A stretch of DNA of 64,000 nt from an uncultured Ferrovum sp. (GTDB lineage: Bacteria > Pseudomonadota > Gammaproteobacteria > Burkholderiales > Ferrovaceae): the NCBI GenBank assembly GCA_903893215.1, contig CAITLJ010000054.1:16992-80991 (forward strand), read 5' to 3'. The position numbers and the translations under genes are program-made. The notes below the pieces were generated by a model that did no database searches, was not told the DNA's origin, and saw only the letters and a list, made by a program, of their open reading frames with translations. Below, in pieces: positions 1-8,759 of this stretch. Numbering within the stretch: position 1 is the first letter of the stretch; each line of letters opens with the position of its first letter.

Positions 1-179
1 GCGCGCAGGAACGCGTCATGCTGATCGCGCGCCAAGGCTTCGGCGGCTGCCAGACGGGCCTCCAGACCGCCTTCCTCGTAGGTCACACCGGCTGGCTCAG
101 TCGTATCTGGGTTTTGGGTATCCGCGGCGTTGACTGCGGACGCCGGATCGATGTCGGGCGTGGTGTTTTGATCCTGCAT
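1..179 (-). CDS. grpE: GrpE nucleotide exchange factor (N-terminal part, runs off the window)
   Basis: Only the first 59 codons lie in the window; the gene continues beyond position 1. The visible protein has an acidic, disordered N-terminus rich in D, A and T, then EARLAAAEALARDQHDAFLRA, the start of the long GrpE dimerisation helix. GrpE releases ADP from DnaK in the cytoplasmic DnaK-DnaJ chaperone cycle. The ATG at 177-179 is preceded by a GGAG element. A sigma-32-like promoter sits just upstream (218-246), and hrcA, another heat-shock gene, is nearby. Only the N-terminal third can be seen, but the helix start plus the heat-shock promoter make the call good. Confidence 0.8.
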   Translation of the reverse strand, partial: MQDQNTTPDIDPASAVNAADTQNPDTTEPAGVTYEEGGLEARLAAAEALARDQHDAFLR

Positions 180-217
180 GAGGGGCTCTCCGGAGTGAAT
201 TCAACAAACTGACCGTC

Positions 218-246
218 AGATGGGCCCGTTGGGCAGGGCTTTCAAG
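218..246 (-). promoter_or_regulatory. Sigma-32 (heat shock) promoter of grpE
   Basis: On the minus strand CTTGAAA (246-240) is followed after 14 bases by GCCCATCT (225-218). The sigma-32 consensus is CTTGAAA, 13-15 bases, CCCCATnT, so only the first base of the -10 box differs. It would start transcription about 30 bases upstream of the grpE ATG. The fit of both boxes, the spacing and the heat-shock gene downstream support it. Confidence 0.7.
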
Positions 247-433
247 AGGGGGTGTGGTAAAAAAACGACGTAGCTTTCAAGCGACGTTTGTTTTTGCGCC
301 GGTCTTAAGCATTCGCGGGCAAGGCGCATGGAATGCGGCACCGCCGCATGATGTTGCAAGATGTGACCCCTTGCGTCAGTTCGTTACACCTTTGCGGCAA
401 GCGATCCGCTACAAAACGAGCGTTGACGGGCCT

Positions 434-462
434 TTGGACTGGCGCATGGTTCTTGCTACTGT
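434..462 (+). promoter_or_regulatory. Possible sigma-70 promoter of the unknown gene at 488
   Basis: TTGGAC (434-439), a 17-base spacer and TACTGT (457-462) resemble a housekeeping promoter. They would start transcription roughly 20 bases upstream of the chosen ATG. No other signal was seen in the 300-base space between grpE and this gene apart from the grpE promoter on the other strand. Confidence 0.35.
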
Positions 463-487
463 GTCACTGACATTTCAGGATCCCGTC

Positions 488-1468
488 ATGACAGGTAGCA
501 CTTCGCACCCCCTGCAAGCCGCCTCCGAGGGTACCGACCCGGAAGAGGGCACGCGCCGTCTGTTTGGCGATGTGGAACGCGTTTACTATGCCGGGTACTG
601 GGTGAAGACCTATCCGGTACCTGCCGATGCCCTGCGCGCCAAGCGCGACCTGATCGAGGCGCTGACCCGCCGCCTGTTCAATCACACCGAGCACGGCCTC
701 AACGTGCCGGGGCCGCGGCTGAATGAAGCGCGGGCCTCCTACGAAAGTGAATCCGATGCAGCGCGCCGCCGCGTGAAGGGCGCGATGCTGGCGGGTGCAC
801 TGGTCAACCGGGCCACTGACATTTTTCGCCGTCTGGTGGATCTCGAGACCGATGGGGTGGATGTACGCGCGGACTATCCGCTGATCAAGGAGTGCGGCAA
901 GTGCCTGATGGAAGCCCTCGAACTGGGGCGTCTGGTGCATCACCGTAGCGGCGAAGAGGGTATCGACGAACTCTGGGGCGAGCCCTTCAAGGCGTTTTCA
1001 ATCCCGCTGCACGAGTTTTATGAAGGACGCTACTGCAAGACCGGACAGGCCATGCGCGATATCGACCGCATCGCGGCCAGCATGATCCGCAATTTTGGCC
1101 AGATTCCGGTGTTTGCCGGAATCGAACCGGTGGTGCAGGAATTTGCCCGCAGTGCGCGGGCGAAAATCGAAACCTTGCGCGATGACCGCGACATGTTTGA
1201 TGTCTGGGCGCGTTTTGTCGCCGCTGGGGAGCGCCTGGCCGACTTCGTGCCGGTCTCGCAGCTGATGGATTTCGAGCGGCCGCACGGCCGCAGTGCACAT
1301 GGTGTGACGGATGGCCTGCTGCTGATCCGCAACGGTCGTGCCCTGGTGTTTCACATTGCCGGTGCGCGCACGCCCATGCCGAAGAGCACCCAGGAGTACA
1401 TTGAACGCTGCGAGTTTTACCTGCAGCATGGTCGTCTGCCGCCGATGCCGGCCGGGCTGCCTGCCTGA
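488..1468 (+). CDS. Conserved-looking hypothetical protein, 326 aa
   Basis: I do not recognise this family. The ATG at 488 is chosen because an AGGA element lies 7 bases upstream and a plausible promoter precedes it. The frame is open upstream to a GTG at 254, but that extension has no ribosome site and would include the promoter. The protein is soluble and mostly helical, with many R/E-rich segments, no signal peptide and no membrane segment. A cysteine pair (KECGKC, about residue 140) and the ending RCEFYLQHGRLPP are visible. It is divergent from grpE and convergent with hemH, so context suggests no role beyond a possible stress link. Confidence 0.6.
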   Translation: MTGSTSHPLQAASEGTDPEEGTRRLFGDVERVYYAGYWVKTYPVPADALRAKRDLIEALTRRLFNHTEHGLNVPGPRLNEARASYESESDAARRRVKGAMLAGALVNRATDIFRRLVDLETDGVDVRADYPLIKECGKCLMEALELGRLVHHRSGEEGIDELWGEPFKAFSIPLHEFYEGRYCKTGQAMRDIDRIAASMIRNFGQIPVFAGIEPVVQEFARSARAKIETLRDDRDMFDVWARFVAAGERLADFVPVSQLMDFERPHGRSAHGVTDGLLLIRNGRALVFHIAGARTPMPKSTQEYIERCEFYLQHGRLPPMPAGLPA

Positions 1469-1515
1469 GCCTGCGTGTCAAGGGATCAGCGCGGCAGTCC
1501 TGTGCGCGCCGACCT

Positions 1516-2637
1516 CTACTGCGCTGCGCCGAAGGCCTTGGCGGCTGCCTGCTGCACCACCTGCTCCTGCTGTCGGGCGGTTAGTGCGTCCGCGTTCCAG
1601 TGCGGGTTGCGCCAGCCGGCCAGTTGCTCACGGGTCATTTGTGCCAGCGCGTCCAGCCAGACCGGGTCGTCATTCAGGCAGGGAATAAAGTTGTACTGTT
1701 CTCCGCCGTCTTCCAGAAAGGCGTCGCGCACTTCCATGCCGATTTCCTCGATGGTTTCCAGGCAGTCCGCCGGAAAGCCCGGGCACATTACCTGCACATT
1801 CTTCACGCCGGCCTTGGCGAGTTCGCGCAGGGTGGGTTCGGTATAGGGCTTGATCCACTCGGCGCGGCCAAACAAGGACTGGAAGCTGACCAGATACTGG
1901 TCCTTGTTCAGGCCGAGTGCCTCTGCCAGCAGCCGCCCGGTCTTGTGGCACTCGCAGTGATAGGGGTCGCCCTTGTCACGTGTGTAGCGCGGCACGCCGT
2001 GAAAACTCATCACCAGCTTGTCGGGTTGGCCGTGCTCCGCCCAGAAGCCACGCACGCGGGCCGCCAGTGCGGCAATGAAGGCCGGATGGTCATGGTAGTT
2101 GCGCACGGTGCGCAGACCCGGCACGTTGCGCAGGCGGCGGAAGGTGGCGGCCAGTGCATCGAACGACGAGGCGGTGGTGCTGGCTGCGTATTGTGGATAC
2201 ATCGGCATCAGCAGGATGCGGTCGCAGCCCTGCGCGCGCAGCGACAGCACGGCCGATTCGATCGAAGGATTGCCGTAGCGCATGCCCCAGGCCACGGCGA
2301 CCGGTTCACCGCCATCGTTGCCCAGGCGCTCGGCGAGGCCGTGGGCCTGCTGTTCGGTCCAGTAGCGCAGGGGCGAGCCGCCGCCATCGGTGCGCCATAC
2401 CGTGGCGTATTTGGCGGCCGACTTGGCTGGCCGGGTGTTCAGGATGATCAGGTTAAGGATCAGCCACCAGATCACGCGCGGAATCTCCACCACCCGCGGA
2501 TCACTGAGGAATTGTTTCAGGTAGCGGCGCAGTGAAGGTGCATCCGGTGCGTCCGGCGTGCCCAGATTGACCAGCAGCACACCAATCTTGCGCGCGTTAC
2601 CGTGCTGGTAATCGGGTTCGGGAATATATTGGGGCAT
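1516..2637 (-). CDS. hemH: Ferrochelatase
   Basis: Inserts Fe2+ into protoporphyrin IX, the last step of protoheme synthesis. The start VGVLLVNLGTPDAPD-like motif (here IGVLLVNLGTPDAPD), the active-site segment SFHGVPRYTRDKGD with its catalytic histidine, and the later VMCPGFPADCLETIEEI segment are diagnostic. The ATG at 2637 gives 373 aa, normal for the family, beginning MPQYIPEPDY as in related proteins. A GTG at 2685 would add 16 proline/serine-rich residues and has no ribosome site. It lies downstream of hrcA in the same orientation, a frequent betaproteobacterial arrangement, and is convergent with the unknown gene upstream. Confidence 0.95.
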   Translation of the reverse strand: MPQYIPEPDYQHGNARKIGVLLVNLGTPDAPDAPSLRRYLKQFLSDPRVVEIPRVIWWLILNLIILNTRPAKSAAKYATVWRTDGGGSPLRYWTEQQAHGLAERLGNDGGEPVAVAWGMRYGNPSIESAVLSLRAQGCDRILLMPMYPQYAASTTASSFDALAATFRRLRNVPGLRTVRNYHDHPAFIAALAARVRGFWAEHGQPDKLVMSFHGVPRYTRDKGDPYHCECHKTGRLLAEALGLNKDQYLVSFQSLFGRAEWIKPYTEPTLRELAKAGVKNVQVMCPGFPADCLETIEEIGMEVRDAFLEDGGEQYNFIPCLNDDPVWLDALAQMTREQLAGWRNPHWNADALTARQQEQVVQQAAAKAFGAAQ

Positions 2638-2750
2638 GGATTGCGGACTCGGTACAGAAGGTGAAGGGGGCGCGCTGCGAGACACTGCTGGCGCGCCGGG
2701 GTTCCGTCAGCAGGCCGGGTTTATCTGCTGGCAGGGAAGACGGGCACAGC

Positions 2751-3770
2751 TCAGTTCTGCGACAGGGCGCTGGACAGCAGCTTGGCGGTGATATCCACAA
2801 TCGGGATGATCCGCTCGTATGCCATGCGGGTAGGCCCTACCACGCCCAGCGTGCCCACCACCGCGCCGTCGACTTCATAGGGCGCAGTGACCATGCTGAA
2901 CTCATCCACTGGCATCATGCCGCAATCGCCGCCAATGAAGATGCTCACCCCTTCGGCGCCCTGGCTGGCATCGAGCAACTGGAGCAGCGAGGTTTTCTCT
3001 TCAAAGATGCTAAACAGCTTGCGCAGGGTGTCCATGTTGCCGCCGGCATCCTGGCGGGTGATCAGGTTGCCTTCGCCCGACAGCACGTAATCATCGCGCT
3101 GCTGGCGCAATGCGGCCTGACCGACTTCGATGGCAGTGCTCATCAGGCTGGAGATGTCGTGGTGCAGGCGCTGCAGCTCCAGCCGCACGCGGTCACGGAC
3201 GTGGTCAAAGTCCTGTCCTGCGTAATGCTGGTTGAGGAAATTGGCCGCTTCGGTGAGTTGGGAGGGCGCATAGGGCCGTTCGGTGACGATGATCCGGTTT
3301 TGCACGTCGCCGTCCTGGCTGACGATGATCAGCAGCAGGCGGCGCTCGGACAGGCGCAGGAACTCGACATGACGAAAGCGCGCCGCCTGACGCATCGGCA
3401 TGCGCACCACCCCGGCAAACTGGGTGAGCTCGGAAAGCAGTTGCGAGGCCTGCGCCATCAGCCGCTGCGGATCATCCGGGTGCAGGTGACCGGCAATCTG
3501 GTGGCGCGCTTCCAGCTCGATCGGTTGCACCGTGAGCAGTGTGTCGACAAACAGACGGTAACCGCGCGGGGTGGGGATGCGTCCGGCAGACGTGTGCGGA
3601 CTGGCCACCAGGCCGAGCTCCTCGAGGTCGGCCATCACGTTGCGGATCGAGGCCGGCGAGAGTTCCAGGCCGCTGAATTTGGACAGCGTGCGCGAACCCA
3701 CCGGCTGCCCTTCGATGATGTAACGCTCTACCAGGGCCTTGAGCAGGGCGCGCGCGCGGTCATTTAACAT
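2751..3770 (-). CDS. hrcA: Heat-inducible transcription repressor HrcA
   Basis: A 339-aa DNA-binding repressor of class I heat-shock genes that acts at CIRCE operators and depends on GroEL for activity. The N-terminal winged helix is clear ([17 protein letters not shown], then [17 protein letters not shown] and [12 protein letters not shown]). The C-terminus contains the family segment IFIGGDCGM (normally IFIGxExxxxxL) and ends [23 protein letters not shown]. The ATG at 3770 is preferred to the upstream in-frame codon at 3788 because related proteins begin MLNDRA. I found no CIRCE inverted repeat in the 80 bases between hrcA and nadK. It is divergent from nadK, as in many betaproteobacteria. 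Confidence 0.95.
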   Translation of the reverse strand: MLNDRARALLKALVERYIIEGQPVGSRTLSKFSGLELSPASIRNVMADLEELGLVASPHTSAGRIPTPRGYRLFVDTLLTVQPIELEARHQIAGHLHPDDPQRLMAQASQLLSELTQFAGVVRMPMRQAARFRHVEFLRLSERRLLLIIVSQDGDVQNRIIVTERPYAPSQLTEAANFLNQHYAGQDFDHVRDRVRLELQRLHHDISSLMSTAIEVGQAALRQQRDDYVLSGEGNLITRQDAGGNMDTLRKLFSIFEEKTSLLQLLDASQGAEGVSIFIGGDCGMMPVDEFSMVTAPYEVDGAVVGTLGVVGPTRMAYERIIPIVDITAKLLSSALSQN

Positions 3771-3850
3771 GCCGATGATTCTACACAAAAACTCCCGGCT
3801 TTCTGCGCCTGCGTGGTCGCCGGGGCACGCCCTGTGGTTTAATCGCTGCC

Positions 3851-4723
3851 ATGCGACCGGCCTTCAAAACTGTTGGGGTGGTGGGGAAGTACGACAGTAC
3901 CCAGCTCACCCATTCACTCGAAAAATTGATCGCCTTTCTCCAGTCACAGGGAAAGCGTGTGGTCGTGGACAATCGCTCCCTGCAATCGCAACCGCCGGGA
4001 CCGGTCAGCATGATGCCTTTGCCCGAACTGGCCGCCACGGTCGATCTGGCCGTGGTGCTGGGCGGGGATGGCACTTTGCTGTCAGCCGCCCGTCGACTGG
4101 TCGAATACGACGTTCCGGTGGTCGGCATCAACCTGGGGCGACTCGGCTTTCTGACCGACATCCCGCTGGATGCGATGGAACAGATGCTGGGCCAGATCCT
4201 CGAGGGGGAGTTTCAGGAAGAAAGCCGGGCCCTGCTGGCCACCACGGTGCAGCGCAACGGCCTCAACGTGGCCGACACGCTGGCCGTGAATGACGTGGTG
4301 ATCAGCAAGGGCGCGCGGGGCAGCATGGTCGAGATCGAGGTGTATGTCGACAGTCAGTTCGTGTACGGCCTGCGCGCCGACGGCCTGATCGTGGCCACCC
4401 CCACCGGTTCCACCGCCTATGCGCTCTCCAGTGGCGGGCCCATCGTGCACCCGGCCTTGCCCGCCCTGGTGCTGGCGCCCATCTGCCCGCACACCCTCAG
4501 CAATCGCCCCATCGTGCTGAGCGACAACAGCCGGGTGGAGGTGATCCTGGTGCGCGGTCCCTCGGCCAACGTCAATTTTGACGTGCAGGACAGTGTCGAC
4601 CTGCAGGAAGACGATCGCATCGTGATCCAGCGCGCCCGGCGCCCGATTCGCCTGCTGCACCCGCACGGCCACAGCCATTTCGCCATGTTGCGTGAAAAGC
4701 TGCATTGGGGCGCCCACCTCTAG
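3851..4723 (+). CDS. nadK: NAD kinase
   Basis: Phosphorylates NAD to NADP in the cytoplasm. The 290-aa protein carries the GGDGT motif ([14 protein letters not shown], about residue 75), the NE/D-type segment [11 protein letters not shown], and the substrate-binding [22 protein letters not shown] block typical of the family. Length is normal. Translation starts at the ATG at 3851; N-terminus [13 protein letters not shown] fits the family. It is followed after 14 bases by recN in the same direction, a conserved pairing. Confidence 0.96.
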   Translation: MRPAFKTVGVVGKYDSTQLTHSLEKLIAFLQSQGKRVVVDNRSLQSQPPGPVSMMPLPELAATVDLAVVLGGDGTLLSAARRLVEYDVPVVGINLGRLGFLTDIPLDAMEQMLGQILEGEFQEESRALLATTVQRNGLNVADTLAVNDVVISKGARGSMVEIEVYVDSQFVYGLRADGLIVATPTGSTAYALSSGGPIVHPALPALVLAPICPHTLSNRPIVLSDNSRVEVILVRGPSANVNFDVQDSVDLQEDDRIVIQRARRPIRLLHPHGHSHFAMLREKLHWGAHL

Positions 4724-4737
4724 GATTGCCGACGGTC

Positions 4738-6540
4738 ATGCTGCTTACCCTTGAAGTCCGCGACTTCGTCATCGTGGAACACGTCACGCTGGAATTTGGC
4801 CACGGGCTGACCGTGCTCACCGGCGAGACCGGTGCCGGCAAATCAATCCTGGTCGACGCGCTGGCGCTGGTGCTGGGCGGTCGTGCCGATAGCGGCTGTG
4901 TGCGTGCCGGTGCGGAGCGTACCGAAATCAGCGCCGTATTTTCGCTGGAAGATGTGCTGGCGCCGCCCGGCGAACACGCTGCGGGCGCTGCGGAATCCAC
5001 CGATGCGGGCGGCACCGGCGCGGCGCGCAGCGCCAGCACCGGGTGGGATGAGACTGACAACGACCTTGCCGAAGACGCCGATGCCAGTGACCTGGGCGCC
5101 GCCAACTGGCTCGCGCAGCAAGGTTTTCCGGACGAGGACGGCCAGGTGCTGGTGCGTCGCAGCATCGATGCGAATGGCCGGTCGCGCTGCTGGATCAACG
5201 GACGGGCCGCCACCCAGGCGCAATTGCGGGCCCTGGGCACCGGCCTGCTCGACATTCACGGCCAGCATGCCCACCAGAGCCTGCTGCGGCCACGTGCGCA
5301 GCGCGCCCTGCTCGATGCTTTTGCCGGCGCCGCTGCACAGGCGGCCACGGTGTCACAGGCCTGGCGCGTCTGGCAGGGCCACCGGCGCGCGCTGGCCGAA
5401 TTTGATCTGCGCCTGACCGCGCAGATGGAACAGCGCGATGCCCTGCAGCGCGAGGAATCCGACCTTGCCGCTGCCGCCTTGCCCGCCGAGGCCTGGCTGG
5501 AACTGCAGCAGGAACATGCCCGGCTGGCCCATGCCCACAGCCTGCTGTCAGCGGCGCAGATGGGGGTGGACAGCCTGGCCGACGGTGATGCCGATGTGCT
5601 GGCCACCCTGAATGGTCTGGTGCAGCGCCTGGGTGAGCTCGAAGGCATCGACGCCACCTTGACCGCACCGCGCGAACTGATCGAAGGGGCCGCGATCAGC
5701 CTGAACGAAGCGGTGCACGAACTGCGCCGTTACGCGCATCGCGTCGAGGCCGACCCCGAGCGCTTGCTGGCGGTGGAAGAACAACTCCAGCGCATCCTGG
5801 CCGTGGCCCGGCGTTACCGTCTGCAGCCCGACGGGCTGCATGAACGTCTGCTCACGGTGCGCGCCGCAATCGCCGGATTGCAGGACGGGTTATCCCAGGC
5901 AGCGCTGGTCGAGGCCTGTGCCAAGGCCGAAAAGACCTATCGCCTGGAGGCTGCAGCGCTGAGCACCCGGCGCCGCAAGGCCGCCGCCGAGGTGGGCAAG
6001 ACGGTGACGGCCAGCATCCGTTCGCTCGCCATGGGGGATGGGGTGTTCAGCGTGGCGCTCAAGCCGCTGGCTGCGGGCAGTGCCGATGGGGATGAAGACA
6101 TCGAGTTCGGGCTGGCGGCCTATCCCGGTCAGTCGCCCGGGGCACTTGCCAAAATTGCGTCGGGCGGCGAATTGTCGCGGGTCAGTCTGGCACTGCAGAC
6201 GGCGCTGTCGCAGGTGGCGCGCGTGCCCACCCTGGTGTTTGACGAAGTCGATACCGGCATCGGTGGCGGCGTGGCCGAGATCGTTGGCCGCCTGCTGTAC
6301 GACGTGGCTGCGCGCTGCCAGGTGATGTGTGTCACCCATCTGCCGCAGGTGGCGGCCTGGGCCGACCATCACCTGCTGGTTTCCAAGGCGCGAGACGTGG
6401 GTGCTCCGGTCAGCCGTATCGATCCGCTTGACGCGGCTGCCCGGGTCGAGGAAGTGGCGCGCATGCTTGGCGGCATCAAGCTCACCGAAACCACCCGCCA
6501 GCACGCCCGCGAACTGCTCGCGGCCCGGCCGGCGCGCTAG
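4738..6540 (+). CDS. recN: DNA repair ATPase RecN
   Basis: SMC-like ATPase that acts early in recombinational repair of double-strand breaks. Walker A (GETGAGKS) lies near residue 30. The coiled-coil arms run through the middle of the protein. The signature LAKIASGGELSR and Walker B VFDEVDTGIGG lie near the C-terminus, followed by VMCVTHLPQVAAWADHH. The ATG at 4738 yields 600 aa, about 45 longer than usual. The excess is an Ala/Gly/Asp-rich insertion in the N-terminal ATPase lobe, roughly residues 80-120, between the FSLED strand and the conserved segment around WLAQQGF. Head-to-tail with nadK. Confidence 0.95.
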   Translation: MLLTLEVRDFVIVEHVTLEFGHGLTVLTGETGAGKSILVDALALVLGGRADSGCVRAGAERTEISAVFSLEDVLAPPGEHAAGAAESTDAGGTGAARSASTGWDETDNDLAEDADASDLGAANWLAQQGFPDEDGQVLVRRSIDANGRSRCWINGRAATQAQLRALGTGLLDIHGQHAHQSLLRPRAQRALLDAFAGAAAQAATVSQAWRVWQGHRRALAEFDLRLTAQMEQRDALQREESDLAAAALPAEAWLELQQEHARLAHAHSLLSAAQMGVDSLADGDADVLATLNGLVQRLGELEGIDATLTAPRELIEGAAISLNEAVHELRRYAHRVEADPERLLAVEEQLQRILAVARRYRLQPDGLHERLLTVRAAIAGLQDGLSQAALVEACAKAEKTYRLEAAALSTRRRKAAAEVGKTVTASIRSLAMGDGVFSVALKPLAAGSADGDEDIEFGLAAYPGQSPGALAKIASGGELSRVSLALQTALSQVARVPTLVFDEVDTGIGGGVAEIVGRLLYDVAARCQVMCVTHLPQVAAWADHHLLVSKARDVGAPVSRIDPLDAAARVEEVARMLGGIKLTETTRQHARELLAARPAR

Positions 6541-6574
6541 GCGCCTGTCGGACCGGCGCCTTGGCGCTGTTCGC

Positions 6575-7666
6575 TCAGCGCCGGTATTTCTCGATCACCG
6601 CAAGATCTGGTTCCAGCCCAAGTCCGGGTCCTTGCGGCACGGCCACCGAGCCGTTGAACGGCCGCACGGCGGCGCCGTACAGGGTGGCTTCGGGTTCCAC
6701 GAACAGGTGCTCCACCAGCATGTCCTCGCCGGCTGCAGCATTCACATGCAGCGTGGCCAGCAGGGCAGGGCCCAGATACGGCGAGTGCGGATGTACGGTC
6801 ACGTTGTAGGCACTGGCCAACGCCACAACCTTGCGCAGTTCGGTGATGCCGCCCACTTTGCCCACCGACGGCTGCGCAAAGTCGATCGCCTCGGCAGTGA
6901 CCAAGTGCTTGAAGTCCATCGCCGAGCCAGCATTCTCGCCAGCTGCAATCGGGATGCCGCCATTCGAGCGCACGTCGGCGATGCCGTCGTAATTTTCCGG
7001 CGGCCACACCGGTTCTTCCAGCCAGTAAAGCTCCAGGTCGCCCATGCGACGACACATCTCGATGGCGTCGCCGGGGCTCCAGGGGCAATCCACGTCCAGC
7101 ATCAAGGGCACGTCGTAGCCCGCGGTATCGCGCGCCGCATGCACCGGATCGAGTTCCACTTCATGCAGTTTGAGCGAGCGGAAACCGCGCTTGAGTGCGG
7201 CCTCGACCGCGCGTGAGGCGGTGGCGGCGTCGCCGGTGCGCAGCAGGCTGGCATAGGCTGGCAGGTGGGTGCGCGTGGAACCGCCCAGCATGCGGAACAG
7301 CGGCATGCCGGCCATCTTGCCGTTGATGTCCCACAGCGCGATGTCTACGGCTGACAGCGCACAGGCCACCGGGCCGGTGCGGCCATACAGGTGCAGTCGT
7401 CGCTGCAGGTCATTCATCAGTGGCACGATCTGGCTCGGGTCGCGCCCGATCAGATTGGGGATGACCAGGCTTTCCAGCGCACTGTGCGCGGCCTGGGCGC
7501 CATGAAAGCCGAAGCCTTCGCCCCAGCCGATGATGCCGCCATCGGTCTCGATGCGCAGCAGCAAGGTGTCGAGGGTTTTCCACGGCCGACCGTACAGCGC
7601 GGGTTGCGGACCGCGCTGCTCGATCGGAATCTGCAGCAGGATGGCCTGTGCCGAGGTGATCAGCAT
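6575..7666 (-). CDS. Mandelate racemase/muconate-lactonizing (enolase superfamily) enzyme
   Basis: A 363-aa enzyme of the enolase superfamily, which abstracts a proton alpha to a carboxylate. Visible elements are the N-terminal capping domain, the KLHE segment (SLKLHEVE, near residue 165) in place of a canonical KxK, three metal ligands (D in LMLDVDCPW, E in YWLEEPVW, E in AAGENAG), and the basic VHPHSPY segment near residue 300. Substrate cannot be inferred; sugar-acid dehydratase or racemase activity are both possible. It follows the NIPSNAP gene by 10 bases in the same direction, so the two are probably co-transcribed. It converges with recN. Confidence 0.85.
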   Translation of the reverse strand: MLITSAQAILLQIPIEQRGPQPALYGRPWKTLDTLLLRIETDGGIIGWGEGFGFHGAQAAHSALESLVIPNLIGRDPSQIVPLMNDLQRRLHLYGRTGPVACALSAVDIALWDINGKMAGMPLFRMLGGSTRTHLPAYASLLRTGDAATASRAVEAALKRGFRSLKLHEVELDPVHAARDTAGYDVPLMLDVDCPWSPGDAIEMCRRMGDLELYWLEEPVWPPENYDGIADVRSNGGIPIAAGENAGSAMDFKHLVTAEAIDFAQPSVGKVGGITELRKVVALASAYNVTVHPHSPYLGPALLATLHVNAAAGEDMLVEHLFVEPEATLYGAAVRPFNGSVAVPQGPGLGLEPDLAVIEKYRR

Positions 7667-7676
7667 GACGGGCGCG

Positions 7677-8009
7677 TCAGCGGATCACGGAATGGGCGGT
7701 CGGCGTCAGCCGGGTGACCTGTATGGTCTCGCGGATCAGCATCTCGTCGGCTTTCGGTTTGATCTGCCCCACCCATACCGGGTCTTCGTACACGGCGGCA
7801 TACAGGCGCACGCGCGCCGCTTCGTCGTCAAACCGGCGCAGCCAGAAAAAAACGTCCGCGTCTGTTTCGGAAATGAAGCTGCCCGCCACCACGACCCCCT
7901 TGCCGACCTGGAACGGGATGATCACCGACTCCATGTACTCAACCCATTCGGCACGCCGACCGGCGCGGATTTCATAACGGCGAAATTCAAACAGCATGAT
8001 CTGCGTCAT
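7677..8009 (-). CDS. NIPSNAP-family protein
   Basis: A 110-aa protein of the dimeric ferredoxin-like alpha/beta-barrel type. It opens MLFEFRRYEIRAGRRAEWVEYM and has the conserved middle DVFFWLRRFDDEAARVRLYAAVYEDPVW, which is the NIPSNAP pattern. Bacterial members are often encoded with catabolic enzymes but have no established reaction. Here it precedes the enolase-superfamily gene by 10 bases, which suggests a small two-gene catabolic unit. The first ATG (8009) is used; an ATG four codons later is also possible. Confidence 0.8.
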   Translation of the reverse strand: MTQIMLFEFRRYEIRAGRRAEWVEYMESVIIPFQVGKGVVVAGSFISETDADVFFWLRRFDDEAARVRLYAAVYEDPVWVGQIKPKADEMLIRETIQVTRLTPTAHSVIR

Positions 8010-8133
8010 CCTTTAGACTATGCGCGCACCACATGATGCGCCCTGCCCATTATAGGGGGACACGCGTCATGCGGGATGCCTGACCGTACCGAAGCGTACC
8101 CAACCGTAGTGACCGATCAGCAGCAGGAATTGC

Positions 8134-8757
8134 ATGCGTCTTTGCCTTGTCCGCCATGGAGAAACCGACTGGAATGCGGCTGGCCGCATCCAGGGTCAAC
8201 TGGATGTGCCGCTCAATGCCCGCGGGCAGCAGCAGGCGCAGGCTGTGGCCGCGGCACTGGCCACCCAGCCCTTTAACGCGGTGTTCAGCAGTGATCTCAG
8301 TCGCGCCCAGCAGACAGCCGCTGCGGTGGCGCAGCGTCAGCAACTGCCAGTGCAGACGCTGAACGGTTGGCGCGAGCGGCATCACGGACGTATGCAGGGA
8401 CAGACCTATTGCGAGCTGGCGTCGAGCTGGCCAGAGGGCCACCAGCGCCTGCGCGCCCGCGACCCCGACTTTGAGGTGGACGGCGGCGAGAGCCTGCGAC
8501 AACTGGCTGCGCGCTGTCGGCACAACCTGACCGAGCTGACGGCGCTCGGTCAGCCCTGCGTGCTGGTGGTGACGCACGGTGGTGTGTTGGACGTGCTGCA
8601 TCGTCTGGTGTGTGGTGAACCGCTGCACACTCCGCGGCGCGTGGCCATCCGCAATTGTGCGATCCATTGGCTTGAGCACCTTGGCGGCACCTGGACCGTG
8701 CTTTCCTGGGGTGACGAAACCCACCTGCAGAACGCACGGGATGAGCTGCCGGACTGA
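8134..8757 (+). CDS. Histidine phosphatase (phosphoglycerate mutase-like) family protein
   Basis: A 207-aa acid-phosphatase-fold protein. The catalytic RHGETDWN motif lies at residues 7-14, followed by SSDLSRAQQTA and the second catalytic histidine in VVTHGGVLDVLHRL. The family includes GpmB, CobC-type alpha-ribazole phosphatases and broad-specificity phosphatases. No cobalamin genes neighbour it, so a specific substrate is not assigned. It is convergent with mnmC (stop codons 2 bases apart), and its start is supported by the family N-terminus MRLCLVRHGET. Confidence 0.88.
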   Translation: MRLCLVRHGETDWNAAGRIQGQLDVPLNARGQQQAQAVAAALATQPFNAVFSSDLSRAQQTAAAVAQRQQLPVQTLNGWRERHHGRMQGQTYCELASSWPEGHQRLRARDPDFEVDGGESLRQLAARCRHNLTELTALGQPCVLVVTHGGVLDVLHRLVCGEPLHTPRRVAIRNCAIHWLEHLGGTWTVLSWGDETHLQNARDELPD

Positions 8758-8759
8758 GA

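Noticed and set aside
254..487. N-terminal extension of the unknown gene (GTG at 254)
   Set aside because: No ribosome site; it covers a sigma-70-like promoter and reads as non-coding, while ATG 488 has a good AGGA element.
3771..3850. CIRCE operator before hrcA
   Set aside because: No TTAGCACTC-type inverted repeat is present between hrcA and nadK.
6541..6574. GGCGCC inverted repeat after recN as a terminator
   Set aside because: Six-bp arms with no T-tract on either strand; too weak to call.
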